Notes: generated from the sequence alone by a model not told the origin. Shown: positions 37,771-48,128, counted from the stretch's first letter. The stretch is 64,000 bases of DNA from Rhodohalobacter barkolensis (GCF_002834295.1 NZ_PISP01000001.1:1488001-1552000), one strand, 5' to 3'. Translations and numbers: made by a program.

Positions 37771-38133
37771 TTATTCTAATTCAAAAAGGTGATAAAGCTT
37801 CTGCTTTATATTTTCTTTTAGCTCATTATCCAATTCACCAAGTTTTCGCTTAATCAGTGATTATGGAATCGTTACAAGTTTGTGAAGTCTTAGAACGGAA
37901 TCAACATGGAGGCCTGTCTTTTCCCATGATGTACTCCCCTGCTCAATCAAAACATCGCTTGGTTCTAATTTATCTGGAATAACGCTGGATATAAATGCAA
38001 TCACCACGTGCTCAAATTTCCCAACCGATGAAGTCAGGCATAGAGCCGGCCTTACTTTCAAGTCAGAAAAATCATCGAAGGGAAATGGGACCAAAACAAT
38101 TGAGTATTTAATCTTCGAACAGCTCACCATCAC
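37771..38133 (-). pseudogene. PemK/MazF-like toxin gene with premature stop
   Basis: The intact part (37861-38133) encodes 90 residues, with YSIVLVPFPFDDFSDLKVRPALCL and HVVIAFISSVIP typical of PemK/MazF endoribonucleases, ending RLHKLVTIP. A TAA follows at 37861-37863. The same frame then continues for 29 more codons (SLIKRKLGELDNELKENIKQ, then a Leu-rich helix) to a TAA at 37771. That tail is the expected C-terminal helix of the family and brings the total to about 119 residues. So the gene seems to have lost its last helix through one nonsense change, probably AAA or a similar codon to TAA. The truncated protein may be inactive. It overlaps its antitoxin-like neighbour by 26 bases. Confidence 0.75.
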
Positions 38134-38347
38134 TTAGTGTGTAGATGTTCTGTTTATCATCCTTTAAAAAATCAAAAGAGGGGCTTTTAACGGTACTAGC
38201 AAACCAACCTGCTTCACTTAAAACACTTTCTTCAGATTCGTCGACCAATATTAAAACACGAACATTTTTATTTTCATAACCTGTTTCCTGTTCGATTTTA
38301 ATCCGACCATTTTCATCCGTTTTACTATGTAATTCTATTGCTTTCAT
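38108..38347 (-). CDS. antitoxin-like partner of the broken PemK/MazF toxin
   Basis: 79 residues. It begins MKAIELHSKTDENGRIKI and has ESEESVLSEAGWFASTVKSPSFDFL and a final acidic DGELFED. The beta-rich N-terminus and position directly upstream of a PemK-type gene fit a cognate antitoxin. No clear AbrB or ribbon-helix-helix signature is recognised. It is intact although the toxin is broken, as expected when an antitoxin outlives its toxin. Confidence 0.65.
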   Translation of the reverse strand: MKAIELHSKTDENGRIKIEQETGYENKNVRVLILVDESEESVLSEAGWFASTVKSPSFDFLKDDKQNIYTLSDGELFED

Positions 38348-38421
38348 GGAATTGATATCTTTAATTCATTACAATACAATCTAATAACTAATCACGAAAG
38401 TATTCATTGTTCAATTACAAC

Positions 38422-39276
38422 TTACCAAAATTTGATTGTACTGCTTTTTACTTTTTCCAAAAATGATTCAATCACCGGGTAGCGAACATATACATCGGTA
38501 TAGCCGGCATCGTTCATCACTTTTAGCAATATTTCCTTATGAACATCGGCAACTTTTCCTGTAAAAATGATCTTCTCACCCCCCTTCAAATCCAGCATTG
38601 AGAGTTGCTGTTCAATAAACTCTTTAAATGCCTCTTTTATTAAAAGATTAAGCTCTTCGGGCAGAGACTCTTTCAGTACTTCTCCGGCCAGGGATGCCAG
38701 TTCCCTGTTCGGCTTCTCAGCCTGATAAATACGCGCCACCATATCCCCGTAATTATCAGGTGATAATGTCTGACTCAGAAAATTGTCAGTTTCATTCGAA
38801 AATTGTTTTCTAAAATATCCCCGTAAAATTCTTCGGCCCAGGTCGGCTGCGCTCCCTTCATCTCCAATGGCAAATCCCAAAGCTGCAGATTTGTGAACCG
38901 GTTTACCTGATTCAACTTTTGCACAAATTGATCCGGTTCCAAGAACTGCAACCACTCCGTCGCCTTCACCGAAAAAAGCCCGGGCTGAGCCTTCCAGATC
39001 ACTCTTCACTTCAATTTCATTTGCAGTGGGAAAGACCTTTCTCAGAAGTGCATGAATCTTTTCATCTGACGCCTGATTTCCAAGTCCGGTTCCATAAAAG
39101 TAGATACGGTTTGGCTGAACATTCGGCAGTTCCGATTTCAATTCATTTGCATCTGTAACTGGATCCAAAAAAGCCGGGTGTAGCCCTCCGGTACTGAAAA
39201 AATTATGGATCTCACCCTCTACATAGAGCCAATCCGTTTTTGTTGCTCCGCTATCTGCAATTAATATTTTCTGCAT
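38422..39276 (-). CDS. BadF/BadG-type N-acetylglucosamine kinase-like ATPase
   Basis: 284 residues of the ASKHA fold: the phosphate-1 loop ILIADSGATKTDW, then GDGVVAVLGTGSICA (phosphate 2) and IGDEGSAADLGRRIL. Bacteroidota proteins of this kind are annotated as N-acetylglucosamine kinases, phosphorylating amino sugars recycled from the wall or chitin. The substrate is inferred from family only. It lies 21 bases downstream of metF, perhaps in one transcript. Confidence 0.82.
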   Translation of the reverse strand: MQKILIADSGATKTDWLYVEGEIHNFFSTGGLHPAFLDPVTDANELKSELPNVQPNRIYFYGTGLGNQASDEKIHALLRKVFPTANEIEVKSDLEGSARAFFGEGDGVVAVLGTGSICAKVESGKPVHKSAALGFAIGDEGSAADLGRRILRGYFRKQFSNETDNFLSQTLSPDNYGDMVARIYQAEKPNRELASLAGEVLKESLPEELNLLIKEAFKEFIEQQLSMLDLKGGEKIIFTGKVADVHKEILLKVMNDAGYTDVYVRYPVIESFLEKVKSSTIKFW

Positions 39277-39297
39277 TGTGCGTTTAGCTATTTCAAT

Positions 39298-40251
39298 CTA
39301 CTTCTTTTGTATAAAGTCGATTACATCCAAAGCGGGCTTGGGATTCCCCATAATGTAGTAGTGAATTCCCGGTGCACCCTTTTCCATCAGCTCCAGAGAC
39401 TGCTTTTGAGCCCACTCTACACCGATCTCTTCAACCCGATCCGGGTTTGCATCCACCTCCTTAGTCAGCTCATCCGGCAGGTTGAGATGAAAGTGACGAG
39501 GCAATGTTTTCAGATGATTGATTGTCCGCAGGATTTTCAAACCGGGTATAATCGGCACTTCTATCCCGTTGGCCCTGCATTTCTCAACAAAATTGAAATA
39601 GACACTGTTATCAAAAAACATCTGTGTTACAATATAGTGGGCACCGGCATCCACTTTCTCTTTGAGTCGTTGCACATCCCAATCTATGTTCGGTGCTTCA
39701 AAATGTTTTTCCGGATATCCCGCCACACCAATGCAAAAATCGGTCTGTTGCGCATTTACAATGTCTTCCAGGTACTCACCACGATTCATATCCTGAATCT
39801 GACGCACCAAATCTATGGCGTACTTGTTTGCAGTACCATTCGTATGCATGGGCACTTGTGAACCTGTATTATCGCCACGCACTGCCAGCACATTATGAAT
39901 GCCAAGATAGTTAAGTTCAATCAGGGCATCTTCACTCTCCTCTTTTGTAAATCCTTCACATATCAGGTGCGGTACCGGGTCTATATCGTATCGATGAAGA
40001 ATGGCTGCACACAAACCAATTGTTCCGGGCCTTTTTCTTCGAATAATGCGTTTCAGGGTCCCATCAGAAAGTTCTTCTACGTATGCCTCTGCAGCGTGAT
40101 ATGTTACATCGATGAAAGGAGGTTTTACTTTTTCAACAATTCTATCCAGAGAATCAAATATACTATTTACCCCTCCCCCTCTTCTGGGTGGAATAATTTC
40201 GAACGATATGAGCGGTTCAGTTGCTTTTTTGTAATGTTCTATAACTTTCAT
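39298..40251 (-). CDS. metF: 5,10-methylenetetrahydrofolate reductase
   Basis: 317 residues, TIM-barrel flavoprotein. SFEIIPPRRGGG carries the conserved Glu, then FIDVTYHAAEAYVEEL, GIHNVLAVRGDN and GAHYIVTQMFFDN. It makes 5-methyl-tetrahydrofolate for methionine synthesis. metH is divergent 130 bases away, so the two steps are side by side. I see no SAM or cobalamin riboswitch in the shared spacer. Confidence 0.95.
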   Translation of the reverse strand: MKVIEHYKKATEPLISFEIIPPRRGGGVNSIFDSLDRIVEKVKPPFIDVTYHAAEAYVEELSDGTLKRIIRRKRPGTIGLCAAILHRYDIDPVPHLICEGFTKEESEDALIELNYLGIHNVLAVRGDNTGSQVPMHTNGTANKYAIDLVRQIQDMNRGEYLEDIVNAQQTDFCIGVAGYPEKHFEAPNIDWDVQRLKEKVDAGAHYIVTQMFFDNSVYFNFVEKCRANGIEVPIIPGLKILRTINHLKTLPRHFHLNLPDELTKEVDANPDRVEEIGVEWAQKQSLELMEKGAPGIHYYIMGNPKPALDVIDFIQKK

Positions 40252-40381
40252 GAAATAATTTAGATCAAACCAGTTGCCATAATTACAATACTCAAACTTA
40301 CGAAATCAATACATGCTTTTAAGCTTTAAAATGCAGATTTTTCAGCTTCGCAAGCTCAGCAGTTAATAAAGAAAAAACTCT

Positions 40382-43300
40382 ATGTCACGTTCCGCTCATC
40401 CGCTCTTTTCCATTCTTAAAAACCGTATTCTCATTTTAGATGGGGCTATGGGAACCATGATTCAGGGATATAAACTCTCTGAAGAGGACTTTCGGGGAAG
40501 TAAATTTAAGAATGTTGATAATGAACTTAAGGGTAATAATGATCTCTTGAGCGTAACTCAGCCTGATATCATTCGGGATATTCACTCTCAATTTTTGGAT
40601 GCCGGTGCCGACATCCTCGAAACGAATACGTTTAATGCGAACCCGATCTCACAGGAGGATTACCAGCTTCAGGATTTTTCGTATGAGATCAATTTGGCAT
40701 CTGCAAAGGTTGCCCGAGAAGCCGCGGATGCATTCACACAAAAAAATCCCGACAAACCTCGTTTTGTAGCAGGAGCGGTAGGACCAACCAATAAAACCCT
40801 CTCCCTCTCCCCTGATGTGGAAAATCCCGGTTACCGTGCCATCACGTTCGATGCACTTGCTGATGCCTATGAAGAACAAATTCGCGGACTGATTGACGGC
40901 GGTGTGGATACAATCCTTATCGAAACGGTTTTTGATACACTTAACTGCAAGGCGGCTATCTACGCCGCTCATCGCCACATGCGTAAAATTGGAAGGCGAC
41001 TTCCGATCATGATTTCAGGTACCATAGTGGATCAAAGCGGCCGAACTCTCTCCGGACAAACCACTGAGGCGTTCTGGACATCCGTTCAACATGCCAATCC
41101 ACTATTGAGTATCGGGCTGAACTGCGCACTCGGCTCCAGCCAGATGAGGCCCTACATTCAGGAGCTGTCAAAACATGCGAGCTGTTTCACAAGTCTATAT
41201 CCCAATGCCGGCCTTCCAAACGAGATGGGTGAATATGACGAGTCGCCCGGCTACATGGCACAACAGTTAAAAAATTATGCTGAAGAAGGATTGGTTAACA
41301 TGGTGGGCGGTTGTTGCGGTACAACCCCCGATCATATTCGGGCCATCGCTGAAGAAGCTGCAAATCATAAACCGAGAAAAAAATCTAAACCCAAGCCCTA
41401 TTTGCGACTTAGCGGTTTGGAACCGCTGGTGGTTAGACCGGATACCAATTTTGTAAATATCGGTGAGCGTACCAACGTCACAGGGTCAGCCAAGTTCAAG
41501 CGTCTCATCAAAAATGAAGAGTATGATGAAGCCCTGGCCGTTGCGCGAGATCAGGTTGAAGGCGGTGCGCAGATCATTGATGTAAACATGGATGAAGGTC
41601 TGCTCGACTCTGAACAAGTAATGACCGATTTTGTTAATCTGATGGCAGCAGAGCCCGACATTGCCCGGATTCCGTTTATGATCGACAGTTCAAAATGGAG
41701 TGTACTGAAAGCCGGACTTAAAACCACACAGGGAAAAAGTGTGGTAAACTCTATCAGCCTTAAAGAGGGCGAGGAGTCATTTAAAGAACAAGCCAAAGAA
41801 ATTCTGGATTTCGGAGCCGCCGTGGTTGTCATGGCGTTTGATGAAGAGGGTCAAGCCGATTCGCTGGAGCGCCGTAAAGAGATCTGCAAACGTGCTTATG
41901 ATATTCTGGTGGATGAAGTTGGTTTTGCTCCTCAGGACATCATACTCGATCCGAATATTTTAACTGTTGGTACGGGAATTGAGGAACACAACAACTATGC
42001 CGTCGATTTTATTGAAACTGTCAGATGGGTCAAACAGAATCTTCCGAAAGCGCAAACCAGTGGTGGGTTGAGCAATATCTCCTTCTCTTTTCGTGGAAAT
42101 AACAGGGTTCGCGAAGCAATGCACTCTTCATTTCTCTATCACGCCATTCAAGCCGGACTCGACATGGCAATTGTCAATCCCACTCAGCTGGAAGTGTATG
42201 AAGAGATTGAGCCTGAGTTAAAAGAATTAGTTGAAGACGTACTGCTGAATCGCAGAAATGATGCAACCGAACGACTGATTGAATACGCCGACAGAATTAA
42301 AGATGAAGACGAGGAAACTGCTGAAGTTAAAAAGGATGAGTGGCGTAATGGCACCGTTGAAGAACGTATTCAACATGCGCTGGTGAAAGGAATTGTTGAC
42401 TATATTGAAGCGGATGTTGAGGAAGCTCGTCAGCAATATGAACACCCCATCGAAGTCATTGAAGGCCCCATGATGGATGGTATGAATATCGTAGGTGATC
42501 TCTTTGGCGCCGGCAAGATGTTTTTGCCTCAGGTTGTAAAAAGCGCTCGGGTAATGAAGAAAGGAGTAGCCATATTAATTCCTTTTATCGAAGCAGAAAA
42601 AGAGAATTCACCCGATAGTAAACCAAAGGCCAAGGTGCTTTTGGCTACTGTAAAAGGTGATGTTCACGATATTGGGAAAAATATTGTGTCTGTTGTTTTA
42701 AGCTGCAACAATTACGATGTGATTGATCTTGGTGTAATGAATCCTGCCGACAAAATTCTGGCTGCAGCAAAAGAACACAAGGTAGATGTAATTGGCCTCA
42801 GCGGCTTGATTACCCCGTCACTCGACGAGATGGTACATGTTGCCAAAGAGATGAAGAAAGGTGGTTACATAACTCCACTGCTGATCGGCGGCGCCACCAC
42901 TTCAAGAATGCATACAGCTGTAAAAATCGCTCCCAATTACGATGAACCCGTCATTCACGTTTTAGACGCTTCCCGTAGCGTAACTGTTGTAAACCGATTG
43001 GTATCAACTACATTGAAAGAAGGCTTTTTGAATGAGATCAAAAATGAATATGAAGATTTAAGAAAGCAGTATAGCAGCCGGAATAAAAGGAAAACGTATC
43101 TACCGATTGAAGAGGCAAGAGAAAACAGAACAAACGTCGATTGGAAGAAAGCCGATGTTACACCGCCTGTAAATCCAGGGATTACTGCATTCAAAAACTT
43201 TCCATTAGATAAACTCAGACGCTTCATCGACTGGGGACCATTTTTTATTGCATGGGAGATGAAAGGAAAATTTCCGGACATTTTACAGGATGAGCATGCC

Positions 43301-44077
43301 GGAGCACAAGCACGAAAACTGTTTGATGAAGCCAATCACCTGCTCGACAAAATTATTGACGAAAACCTATTTACAGCACACGGTGTAGTTGGACTTTTCC
43401 CCGCCAATTCTGTCGGTGATGATATTGAACTCTACAAAAACCAACAGCGAGATGATGTAATTGCTACGTTTCACACGCTTCGTCAGCAATCTAAAAAACG
43501 ATCCGGTCAACCTAATAAAGCTTTGTCTGATTTTGTAGCACCTAAGGATTCTGGAAAAGCCGACTATTTAGGTGCATTTGCGGTCACTACCGGACACGGA
43601 GTTCGTGAGCTGGTCAAAAAATTCCAGGCCGATCATGATGATTATAATGCCATTTTAACCAAGGCATTAGCTGACCGCCTGGCTGAGGCGTTTGCGGAAT
43701 TTCTGCATCAGGAGGTACGAAAAACGCTGTGGGGCTACGCACCGGCTGAAGACTTTGACAACGATGAACTGATCCGTGAAAAATACCGAGGAATTCGTCC
43801 GGCTCCCGGTTATCCGGCACAACCTGATCATACCGAGAAACGCACCATGTTTGATCTTCTGGCTGTTGAGGAGATTACCGGAATTTCATTAACCGAGCAT
43901 CTGGCCATGTCGCCTGCATCGTCTGTAAGCGGACTCTATTTTGCCCATCCGGAGGCCAAATATTTCAATCTTGGAAATATTCAGCGCGATCAGGTAGAAG
44001 ATTATGCCAAGCGGAAAGGTATGAGTGTGGAAGAGATCGAGCGATGGCTCGGGCCAAACCTGGCTTATGATAATTGA
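40382..44077 (+). CDS. metH: cobalamin-dependent methionine synthase
   Basis: 1231 residues, all four modules in one chain. The homocysteine barrel has the zinc cysteines Cys248 (GLNCALG) and Cys311/Cys312 ([10 protein letters not shown]). The folate barrel follows (about 345-620: [15 protein letters not shown]). The cobalamin module has the cap, then [10 protein letters not shown] with the lower-ligand His762. The C-terminal activation domain has [15 protein letters not shown], which binds S-adenosylmethionine. It transfers methyl from 5-methyl-THF through B12 to homocysteine. The length matches E. coli MetH. The genome must obtain or make cobalamin. Confidence 0.97.
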   Translation: MSRSAHPLFSILKNRILILDGAMGTMIQGYKLSEEDFRGSKFKNVDNELKGNNDLLSVTQPDIIRDIHSQFLDAGADILETNTFNANPISQEDYQLQDFSYEINLASAKVAREAADAFTQKNPDKPRFVAGAVGPTNKTLSLSPDVENPGYRAITFDALADAYEEQIRGLIDGGVDTILIETVFDTLNCKAAIYAAHRHMRKIGRRLPIMISGTIVDQSGRTLSGQTTEAFWTSVQHANPLLSIGLNCALGSSQMRPYIQELSKHASCFTSLYPNAGLPNEMGEYDESPGYMAQQLKNYAEEGLVNMVGGCCGTTPDHIRAIAEEAANHKPRKKSKPKPYLRLSGLEPLVVRPDTNFVNIGERTNVTGSAKFKRLIKNEEYDEALAVARDQVEGGAQIIDVNMDEGLLDSEQVMTDFVNLMAAEPDIARIPFMIDSSKWSVLKAGLKTTQGKSVVNSISLKEGEESFKEQAKEILDFGAAVVVMAFDEEGQADSLERRKEICKRAYDILVDEVGFAPQDIILDPNILTVGTGIEEHNNYAVDFIETVRWVKQNLPKAQTSGGLSNISFSFRGNNRVREAMHSSFLYHAIQAGLDMAIVNPTQLEVYEEIEPELKELVEDVLLNRRNDATERLIEYADRIKDEDEETAEVKKDEWRNGTVEERIQHALVKGIVDYIEADVEEARQQYEHPIEVIEGPMMDGMNIVGDLFGAGKMFLPQVVKSARVMKKGVAILIPFIEAEKENSPDSKPKAKVLLATVKGDVHDIGKNIVSVVLSCNNYDVIDLGVMNPADKILAAAKEHKVDVIGLSGLITPSLDEMVHVAKEMKKGGYITPLLIGGATTSRMHTAVKIAPNYDEPVIHVLDASRSVTVVNRLVSTTLKEGFLNEIKNEYEDLRKQYSSRNKRKTYLPIEEARENRTNVDWKKADVTPPVNPGITAFKNFPLDKLRRFIDWGPFFIAWEMKGKFPDILQDEHAGAQARKLFDEANHLLDKIIDENLFTAHGVVGLFPANSVGDDIELYKNQQRDDVIATFHTLRQQSKKRSGQPNKALSDFVAPKDSGKADYLGAFAVTTGHGVRELVKKFQADHDDYNAILTKALADRLAEAFAEFLHQEVRKTLWGYAPAEDFDNDELIREKYRGIRPAPGYPAQPDHTEKRTMFDLLAVEEITGISLTEHLAMSPASSVSGLYFAHPEAKYFNLGNIQRDQVEDYAKRKGMSVEEIERWLGPNLAYDN

Positions 44078-44124
44078 GCCAAGTTCCTCCACGACCATTA
44101 ACTTAATATTGAGTGCAAATTAAT

Positions 44125-45174
44125 CTAATCAGCTACAGTGTAGCTTGCTTTCTGGCTGTTGGCGAATTTAACCAATGACAACATGATCGGTACTTCGATT
44201 AGTACGCCAACCACCGTAACCAGAGCGGCACCGGATTGAATACCAAAAAGCATAATCGCCACAGCAACCGCCAGTTCGAAAAAGTTACTGGCACCAATCA
44301 TGGAGCCGGGTGCGCAGGTTTGATAGTTTAATTTAAGCCATTTACCGCCGTACCATGCCACAAAGAAAATGAAATAGGTTTGAATGATAAGCGGAACGGC
44401 GATGAGTAAAATCACAACCGGCTCGTCTAAAATCCGATCTCCCTGATAAGCAAAAAGCAGAATTAACGTTAGCAAAAGAGCACTAATGGAAACCGGTTTA
44501 AATTTGGGCAAAAACTGATTGGTGTACCATTCCATTCCTTTCTTTCTCACCAGTATTTTGTGTGTGAGATAACCCGCAACCAATGGAATCACTACAAACG
44601 CTACAATGGATGTCACTAGGGTGTTGTATGGAATCGCGATATCTGTAATACCCAATAAAAATGCTACAATGGGAATAAAGAGGATCAGGATCAAGATATC
44701 GTTTACGGATACTTGTACCAGAGTGTAGGTTGGATCGCCATCAGATAGATACGACCACACAAAAACCATAGCCGTACAGGGGGCAGCTCCCAGTAAGATT
44801 GCTCCGGCTATATATTCCTGAGCCATGGATGGGTCAATCCACGCACCGTATATATGGTAAAAGAAAATCCAAGCAAAGAAGGCCATTGTAAACGGCTTAA
44901 TCGCCCAGTTTATAATCACTGTCCAAACAACCCCTTTAGGAGCTTTACCAATATCTTTCAATGAGGCAAAATCTATCTGCAGCATCATCGGGTAGATCAT
45001 CGCCCATATTAAAATAGCGATGGGAATATTTACATTATAGAGGTTGAAGTTGCTAAGTACCTCAATGGAATCACCCGAAACATATCCAAGGCCAATTCCA
45101 ACAGCAATACAGAGTAAAACCCAGACGGTAAGGTATTTTTCAAAAAAGTCGATCGATTTATTCTCTTCAGTCAC
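44125..45174 (-). CDS. acr3: ACR3 arsenite efflux permease
   Basis: 349 residues, ten helices. The essential Cys sits in ILLGAAPCTAMVFVWSYLS; a conserved Glu is in VVGVLIEVPIMLSL. GASNFFELAVAVAIMLFG is another ACR3 block. It exports As(III), and here probably works with ArsA. It is the last gene of the ars run on the - strand, 67 bases after arsA. No arsB of the E. coli type is present. Confidence 0.95.
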   Translation of the reverse strand: MTEENKSIDFFEKYLTVWVLLCIAVGIGLGYVSGDSIEVLSNFNLYNVNIPIAILIWAMIYPMMLQIDFASLKDIGKAPKGVVWTVIINWAIKPFTMAFFAWIFFYHIYGAWIDPSMAQEYIAGAILLGAAPCTAMVFVWSYLSDGDPTYTLVQVSVNDILILILFIPIVAFLLGITDIAIPYNTLVTSIVAFVVIPLVAGYLTHKILVRKKGMEWYTNQFLPKFKPVSISALLLTLILLFAYQGDRILDEPVVILLIAVPLIIQTYFIFFVAWYGGKWLKLNYQTCAPGSMIGASNFFELAVAVAIMLFGIQSGAALVTVVGVLIEVPIMLSLVKFANSQKASYTVAD

Positions 45175-45241
45175 TATTCTTCTTTATAATTTCGATTAGA
45201 TGATATTTTTTCAAAATCAGTTATAGCTCAGCCACATTTTT

Positions 45242-47020
45242 TCAAGCAATAACGTCCTTTTTCTGTTTTGATATGAGTGTTTGTAAAACATGATGCTCAG
45301 AAATCCATGGAATCGCATACAGTTTTTTTGCATGACTTTTATCGATTTCATCCAATAGAGGCACCTCTGCTGCTGCTCGCTGTTTGAGTAGTGGATCAGA
45401 AATATTTGTTGCAGACATACTCTGATTAGCTACCCACGCATAGGGCTCAATTCCTGACCTTCTCAAATCATCCTGAAGTTTTGCTGCTTCGGTAATTGGT
45501 GTGGTTTCCGGAAGGGATACGATAATCAGTTTTGCGTAATCGGAATCCTGCAAGAACATATACGGTGTTTTGAACTTATCCGCATCCATAGCAGTATTTC
45601 GCAGTACTTCGCGATGGTAGCTCCCGGTAGTATCGAGCAAGAGCAGAGTGTGTCCGGTCGGGGCTGTATCCACAACCACAAATTTCCGTTTCGCCTGGTG
45701 AATTGCTTTTGAAAACGCCTGAAATACGGCAACCTCTTCGGTACAGGGCGACTCCAAATCCTCCTTCAGCAGTTTCAGCTCCTCTTCCGTTTTGTTATTC
45801 CCTTTCTGCTTGAGAACTTTTTCGATGTATGCTTTTTTCTCGGAGTGAGGATCAATCCGATTAACCTCCAGATTTTCCGGCAACTTCATATCTCCAAGAT
45901 GGTCCATCAAGTGGGCCGCCGGATCGGTTGTTGTGAGATGAACCGGATAACCTTTCTGAGCGAGCCGAAGCGCAATGGCTGCAGCAACGGTTGTTTTACC
46001 GACACCGCCTTTCCCCATGGTCATTACCAGTCCGTGATCCTTATCGTCGATGATATCCTCTACCATATCCTCAAGTCCAGGGAAGTCACTCTCATAATCT
46101 TCCGTCAAAATAGATCCGCTGTTATTTTTAATTTCGTCTTTATCGAGCGGCTCAAACACTTTTCGAAGCTTTTCAATCCCCAGCAGGTTGTAAGGTCGAA
46201 GCGGAAATGTAATTTGCTTCATCTCTTTAAGGCGATCCGGCATGTTCTCCAAAGTGTGATCTGCCATCTCCTTCATTTTCTGTGCAAATAGATCCGATAC
46301 ATCTACAGGTTCAAAATAGCCGTTAATCAACAGCAATTGATTTGCGAGCCCCATCTCCTTCAACTCCAGTCCTGATCGATCAGCTTCCCGAAGAGCGGAT
46401 CCATCGGGCCGAGTGACCAGATATATAGTAGTCGCATCTTTGTCCTTCAAACGATCCACTACTTTCTGGTATCTCGCCTGACTGGTTTTCAGTGCCGATG
46501 ATGGACCGATACAAGAGGCTCCATCAGGATTGGATTCAATAAATTCACTCCAGGCAGCCGGCAGTTCCAAAAGGCGCAATGTGTGTCCGGTTGGTGCCGT
46601 GTCAAAGACAATAACATCATACGGCTGATTTTCACCGTCTCCTGCAACGTATCGTGCAAATTCATCAAAAGCGGCGATTTCTGTCGTACAAGCTCCTGAA
46701 AGCTCTTCCCGTATCTTGTTAATCTCCTCTTCCGGCAGAATCCCCTCCATCGGTGATGTGACCCGCTTTCGATACTCCTCAGCCGAAAGCTCCGGGTCGA
46801 TGTTTACCGCATGAAGATTCTCAACTCCATCAATGGGAGTGATCTTCTCGGTAACATTGGTTTCCAGCACTTCTTTCAAATTTGAGGCGGGATCCGTGCT
46901 GATCAGCAATACCGACTTTCCTTCATCGGCCAGTTTAACTGCTGTAGCGCTAGCAAGCGATGTTTTACCAACGCCCCCTTTTCCAGTAAAAAATATATAG
47001 GGTGTAATTTCAGGTAACAT
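45242..47020 (-). CDS. arsA: ArsA arsenite-stimulated ATPase, two-domain
   Basis: 592 residues made of two homologous halves. Each has a deviant Walker A (GKGGVGKT at 13-20 and 336-343) and a signal DTAPTGHTL. The metalloid-binding cysteines are Cys111 (SGACTTEIAAF), Cys170 and Cys426 (ESPCTEEVAVF). It couples ATP to the efflux permease; the pump partner here is Acr3. The 387-base gap upstream, between it and arsD, is filled with repeats, so co-transcription with arsD has to read through them. Confidence 0.95.
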   Translation of the reverse strand: MLPEITPYIFFTGKGGVGKTSLASATAVKLADEGKSVLLISTDPASNLKEVLETNVTEKITPIDGVENLHAVNIDPELSAEEYRKRVTSPMEGILPEEEINKIREELSGACTTEIAAFDEFARYVAGDGENQPYDVIVFDTAPTGHTLRLLELPAAWSEFIESNPDGASCIGPSSALKTSQARYQKVVDRLKDKDATTIYLVTRPDGSALREADRSGLELKEMGLANQLLLINGYFEPVDVSDLFAQKMKEMADHTLENMPDRLKEMKQITFPLRPYNLLGIEKLRKVFEPLDKDEIKNNSGSILTEDYESDFPGLEDMVEDIIDDKDHGLVMTMGKGGVGKTTVAAAIALRLAQKGYPVHLTTTDPAAHLMDHLGDMKLPENLEVNRIDPHSEKKAYIEKVLKQKGNNKTEEELKLLKEDLESPCTEEVAVFQAFSKAIHQAKRKFVVVDTAPTGHTLLLLDTTGSYHREVLRNTAMDADKFKTPYMFLQDSDYAKLIIVSLPETTPITEAAKLQDDLRRSGIEPYAWVANQSMSATNISDPLLKQRAAAEVPLLDEIDKSHAKKLYAIPWISEHHVLQTLISKQKKDVIA

Positions 47021-47053
47021 CTTGATGACTCTTTTTAAGTTTATAAAATCGTT

Positions 47054-47084
47054 GAATTTCCCCTCCTTTTTAAGGGGTGGTTTT
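47054..47084. repeat. C-family-like repeat, copy 4
   Basis: CCCCT and AGGGG arms around CCTTTTTA, 34 bases before the arsA start, with T-rich flanks. On the + strand a T run follows. Confidence 0.5.
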
Positions 47085-47170
47085 TATTTTTATATACTGT
47101 CAGCACGCTTAAAACGGTTAAAGGGATAAGTTCTTCTTCCGAATTGGTTCGAGAGCAAATCCACGTTACT

Positions 47171-47230
47171 AAACACACCCCTGCCCGTTTCGCTAAATGC
47201 TCAACCGTCTGTCCCCTCTCGAGAGGGGAT
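47171..47230 (+). repeat. C-family repeat, copy 3
   Basis: AAACACACCCCTGCCCGTTT and a distal TCCCCTCTCGAGAGGGGA arm, sharing ends with copies 1 and 2 but with a different middle. Confidence 0.6.
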
Positions 47231-47242
47231 AATTTAATCAAC

Positions 47243-47268
47243 CTGACAGCACCAACCGGATCTGTCAG
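47243..47268 (-). repeat. D-family hairpin, copy 1
   Basis: CTGACAG, 12 bases, CTGTCAG. The same seven-base stem with GC-rich flanks recurs at 49.7 and 58.4 kb. Confidence 0.6.
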
Positions 47269-47375
47269 CGTTGAGTTTATGCTTCAGTTACAAACCGAAA
47301 CTGTCAGAATTTTCATTACGTGTTCAAAAATGAGCACTTTGTTACAGACACTCACAAGTCTGGATTTCATAGCAT

Positions 47376-47404
47376 CCGTCAGACCGCTCCAAGCGGTCAG
47401 ACGG
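47376..47404 (-). repeat. G-family hairpin right after arsD
   Basis: CCGTC-A-GACCGCT / AGCGGTC-A-GACGG, one mismatch in 13 base pairs, starting three bases after the arsD stop. There is no T run. A relative sits in the same place after arsC. Confidence 0.65.
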
Positions 47405-47407
47405 GTA

Positions 47408-48034
47408 TTAACAGCATCCGCTTCCGGGTGCACATCCATTAGACGGCACGCCAAGCAACTCGTTCGCCGTTTCAACAATTTCTGACAGCGGTACCTGACG
47501 CACATTCAAACCGGACTGCATCGCCTTGGCCATATCATCCTGAGAAATTCCTTCCTCTTTTCCCTTGGCAAACATCTCCCGTAAAATCGAATCACTTCCC
47601 GATGCTACGGCTGAACCGATTGCTACCAGAATATCTACCTTTTCGTTGTAGAGTGGTTTTACTATTTGATCCAGAGGCTCTTCTGAAACTGCTGAATCTT
47701 CCTTGGAACCGTTCAATTCGGCCCACTCCATCAAAGTGGATCGATCCGGATAACCGCCCTCTGATACCATTTCACCATTTACCAGGATAATTGGAAGTAC
47801 GTCAGACCCCTCCTTTTGTAGCCGTGTTAATACCGGCACACACATCTTGAACTCCTCCGGTTCTTGTCCCAAATTATACCGCTTCAACTCAATACCTTGT
47901 GACTTTAGCCATTTCACATCATTTGCAAAATCTGCCAATTCATCATCCACGTCCGGTCCGCATACACCGGTGCTGCAGCACATGGCAGGGTCATAAACTT
48001 CAATTATTGTCTTAGTCTCGGTTTGATTACTCAT
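47408..48034 (-). CDS. arsD: ArsD metallochaperone fused to a decayed AhpD-like domain
   Basis: 208 residues from the ATG at 48034. The frame is open to 48109, but that would put the start upstream of the palindromic operator (48075-48090), so the later ATG is used. The N-terminal 110 residues are ArsD: a thioredoxin-like fold with Cys19-Cys20 and Cys25 (DPAMCCSTGVCG), then VLPIILVNGEMV. The C-terminal part (about 120-195) looks like a carboxymuconolactone-decarboxylase/AhpD domain (VDILVAIGSAVASGS, then MAKAMQSGLNVRQVPL). Where active members have two redox cysteines, this one reads GSDSILREMF. The protein ends CAPGSGCC, adding a C-terminal cysteine pair. ArsD passes As(III) to ArsA. The fused domain may be structural only. 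Confidence 0.85.
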   Translation of the reverse strand: MSNQTETKTIIEVYDPAMCCSTGVCGPDVDDELADFANDVKWLKSQGIELKRYNLGQEPEEFKMCVPVLTRLQKEGSDVLPIILVNGEMVSEGGYPDRSTLMEWAELNGSKEDSAVSEEPLDQIVKPLYNEKVDILVAIGSAVASGSDSILREMFAKGKEEGISQDDMAKAMQSGLNVRQVPLSEIVETANELLGVPSNGCAPGSGCC

Positions 48035-48074
48035 TTGCTTCATTTTGTTCTTGTTGGTCATAATTTCTAAATTC

Positions 48075-48090
48075 ATCGTAAACTTACGAT
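48075..48090. promoter_or_regulatory. putative ArsR operator upstream of arsD
   Basis: ATCGTAA-AC-TTACGAT, a perfect seven-base inverted repeat 41 bases before the arsD start. An identical pair of arms lies upstream of arsM. ArsR/SmtB repressors bind this type of palindrome. Confidence 0.72.
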
Positions 48091-48128
48091 TAATGATTTG
48101 CAGTTCCAATCATAATTTCAAAATCGAT

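Larger units (their letters stand above)
47021..47407. other. 387-base repeat-filled gap between arsD and arsA
   Basis: Right to left on the reading strand: hairpin G1 (47376-47404), D1 (47243-47268), C3 (47171-47230) and C4 (47054-47084). A 66-codon frame here has no family pattern. No obvious promoter for arsA. Confidence 0.75.

Noticed and set aside
37861-37863. Recoded stop (read-through) in the toxin gene
   Set aside because: No selenocysteine or pyrrolysine context; simple nonsense mutation is enough.
39307-39861. 184-codon frame antisense to metF
   Set aside because: Shadow frame with no family features.
40252-40381. SAM or cobalamin riboswitch between metF and metH
   Set aside because: Only 130 bases, no conserved riboswitch core recognised.
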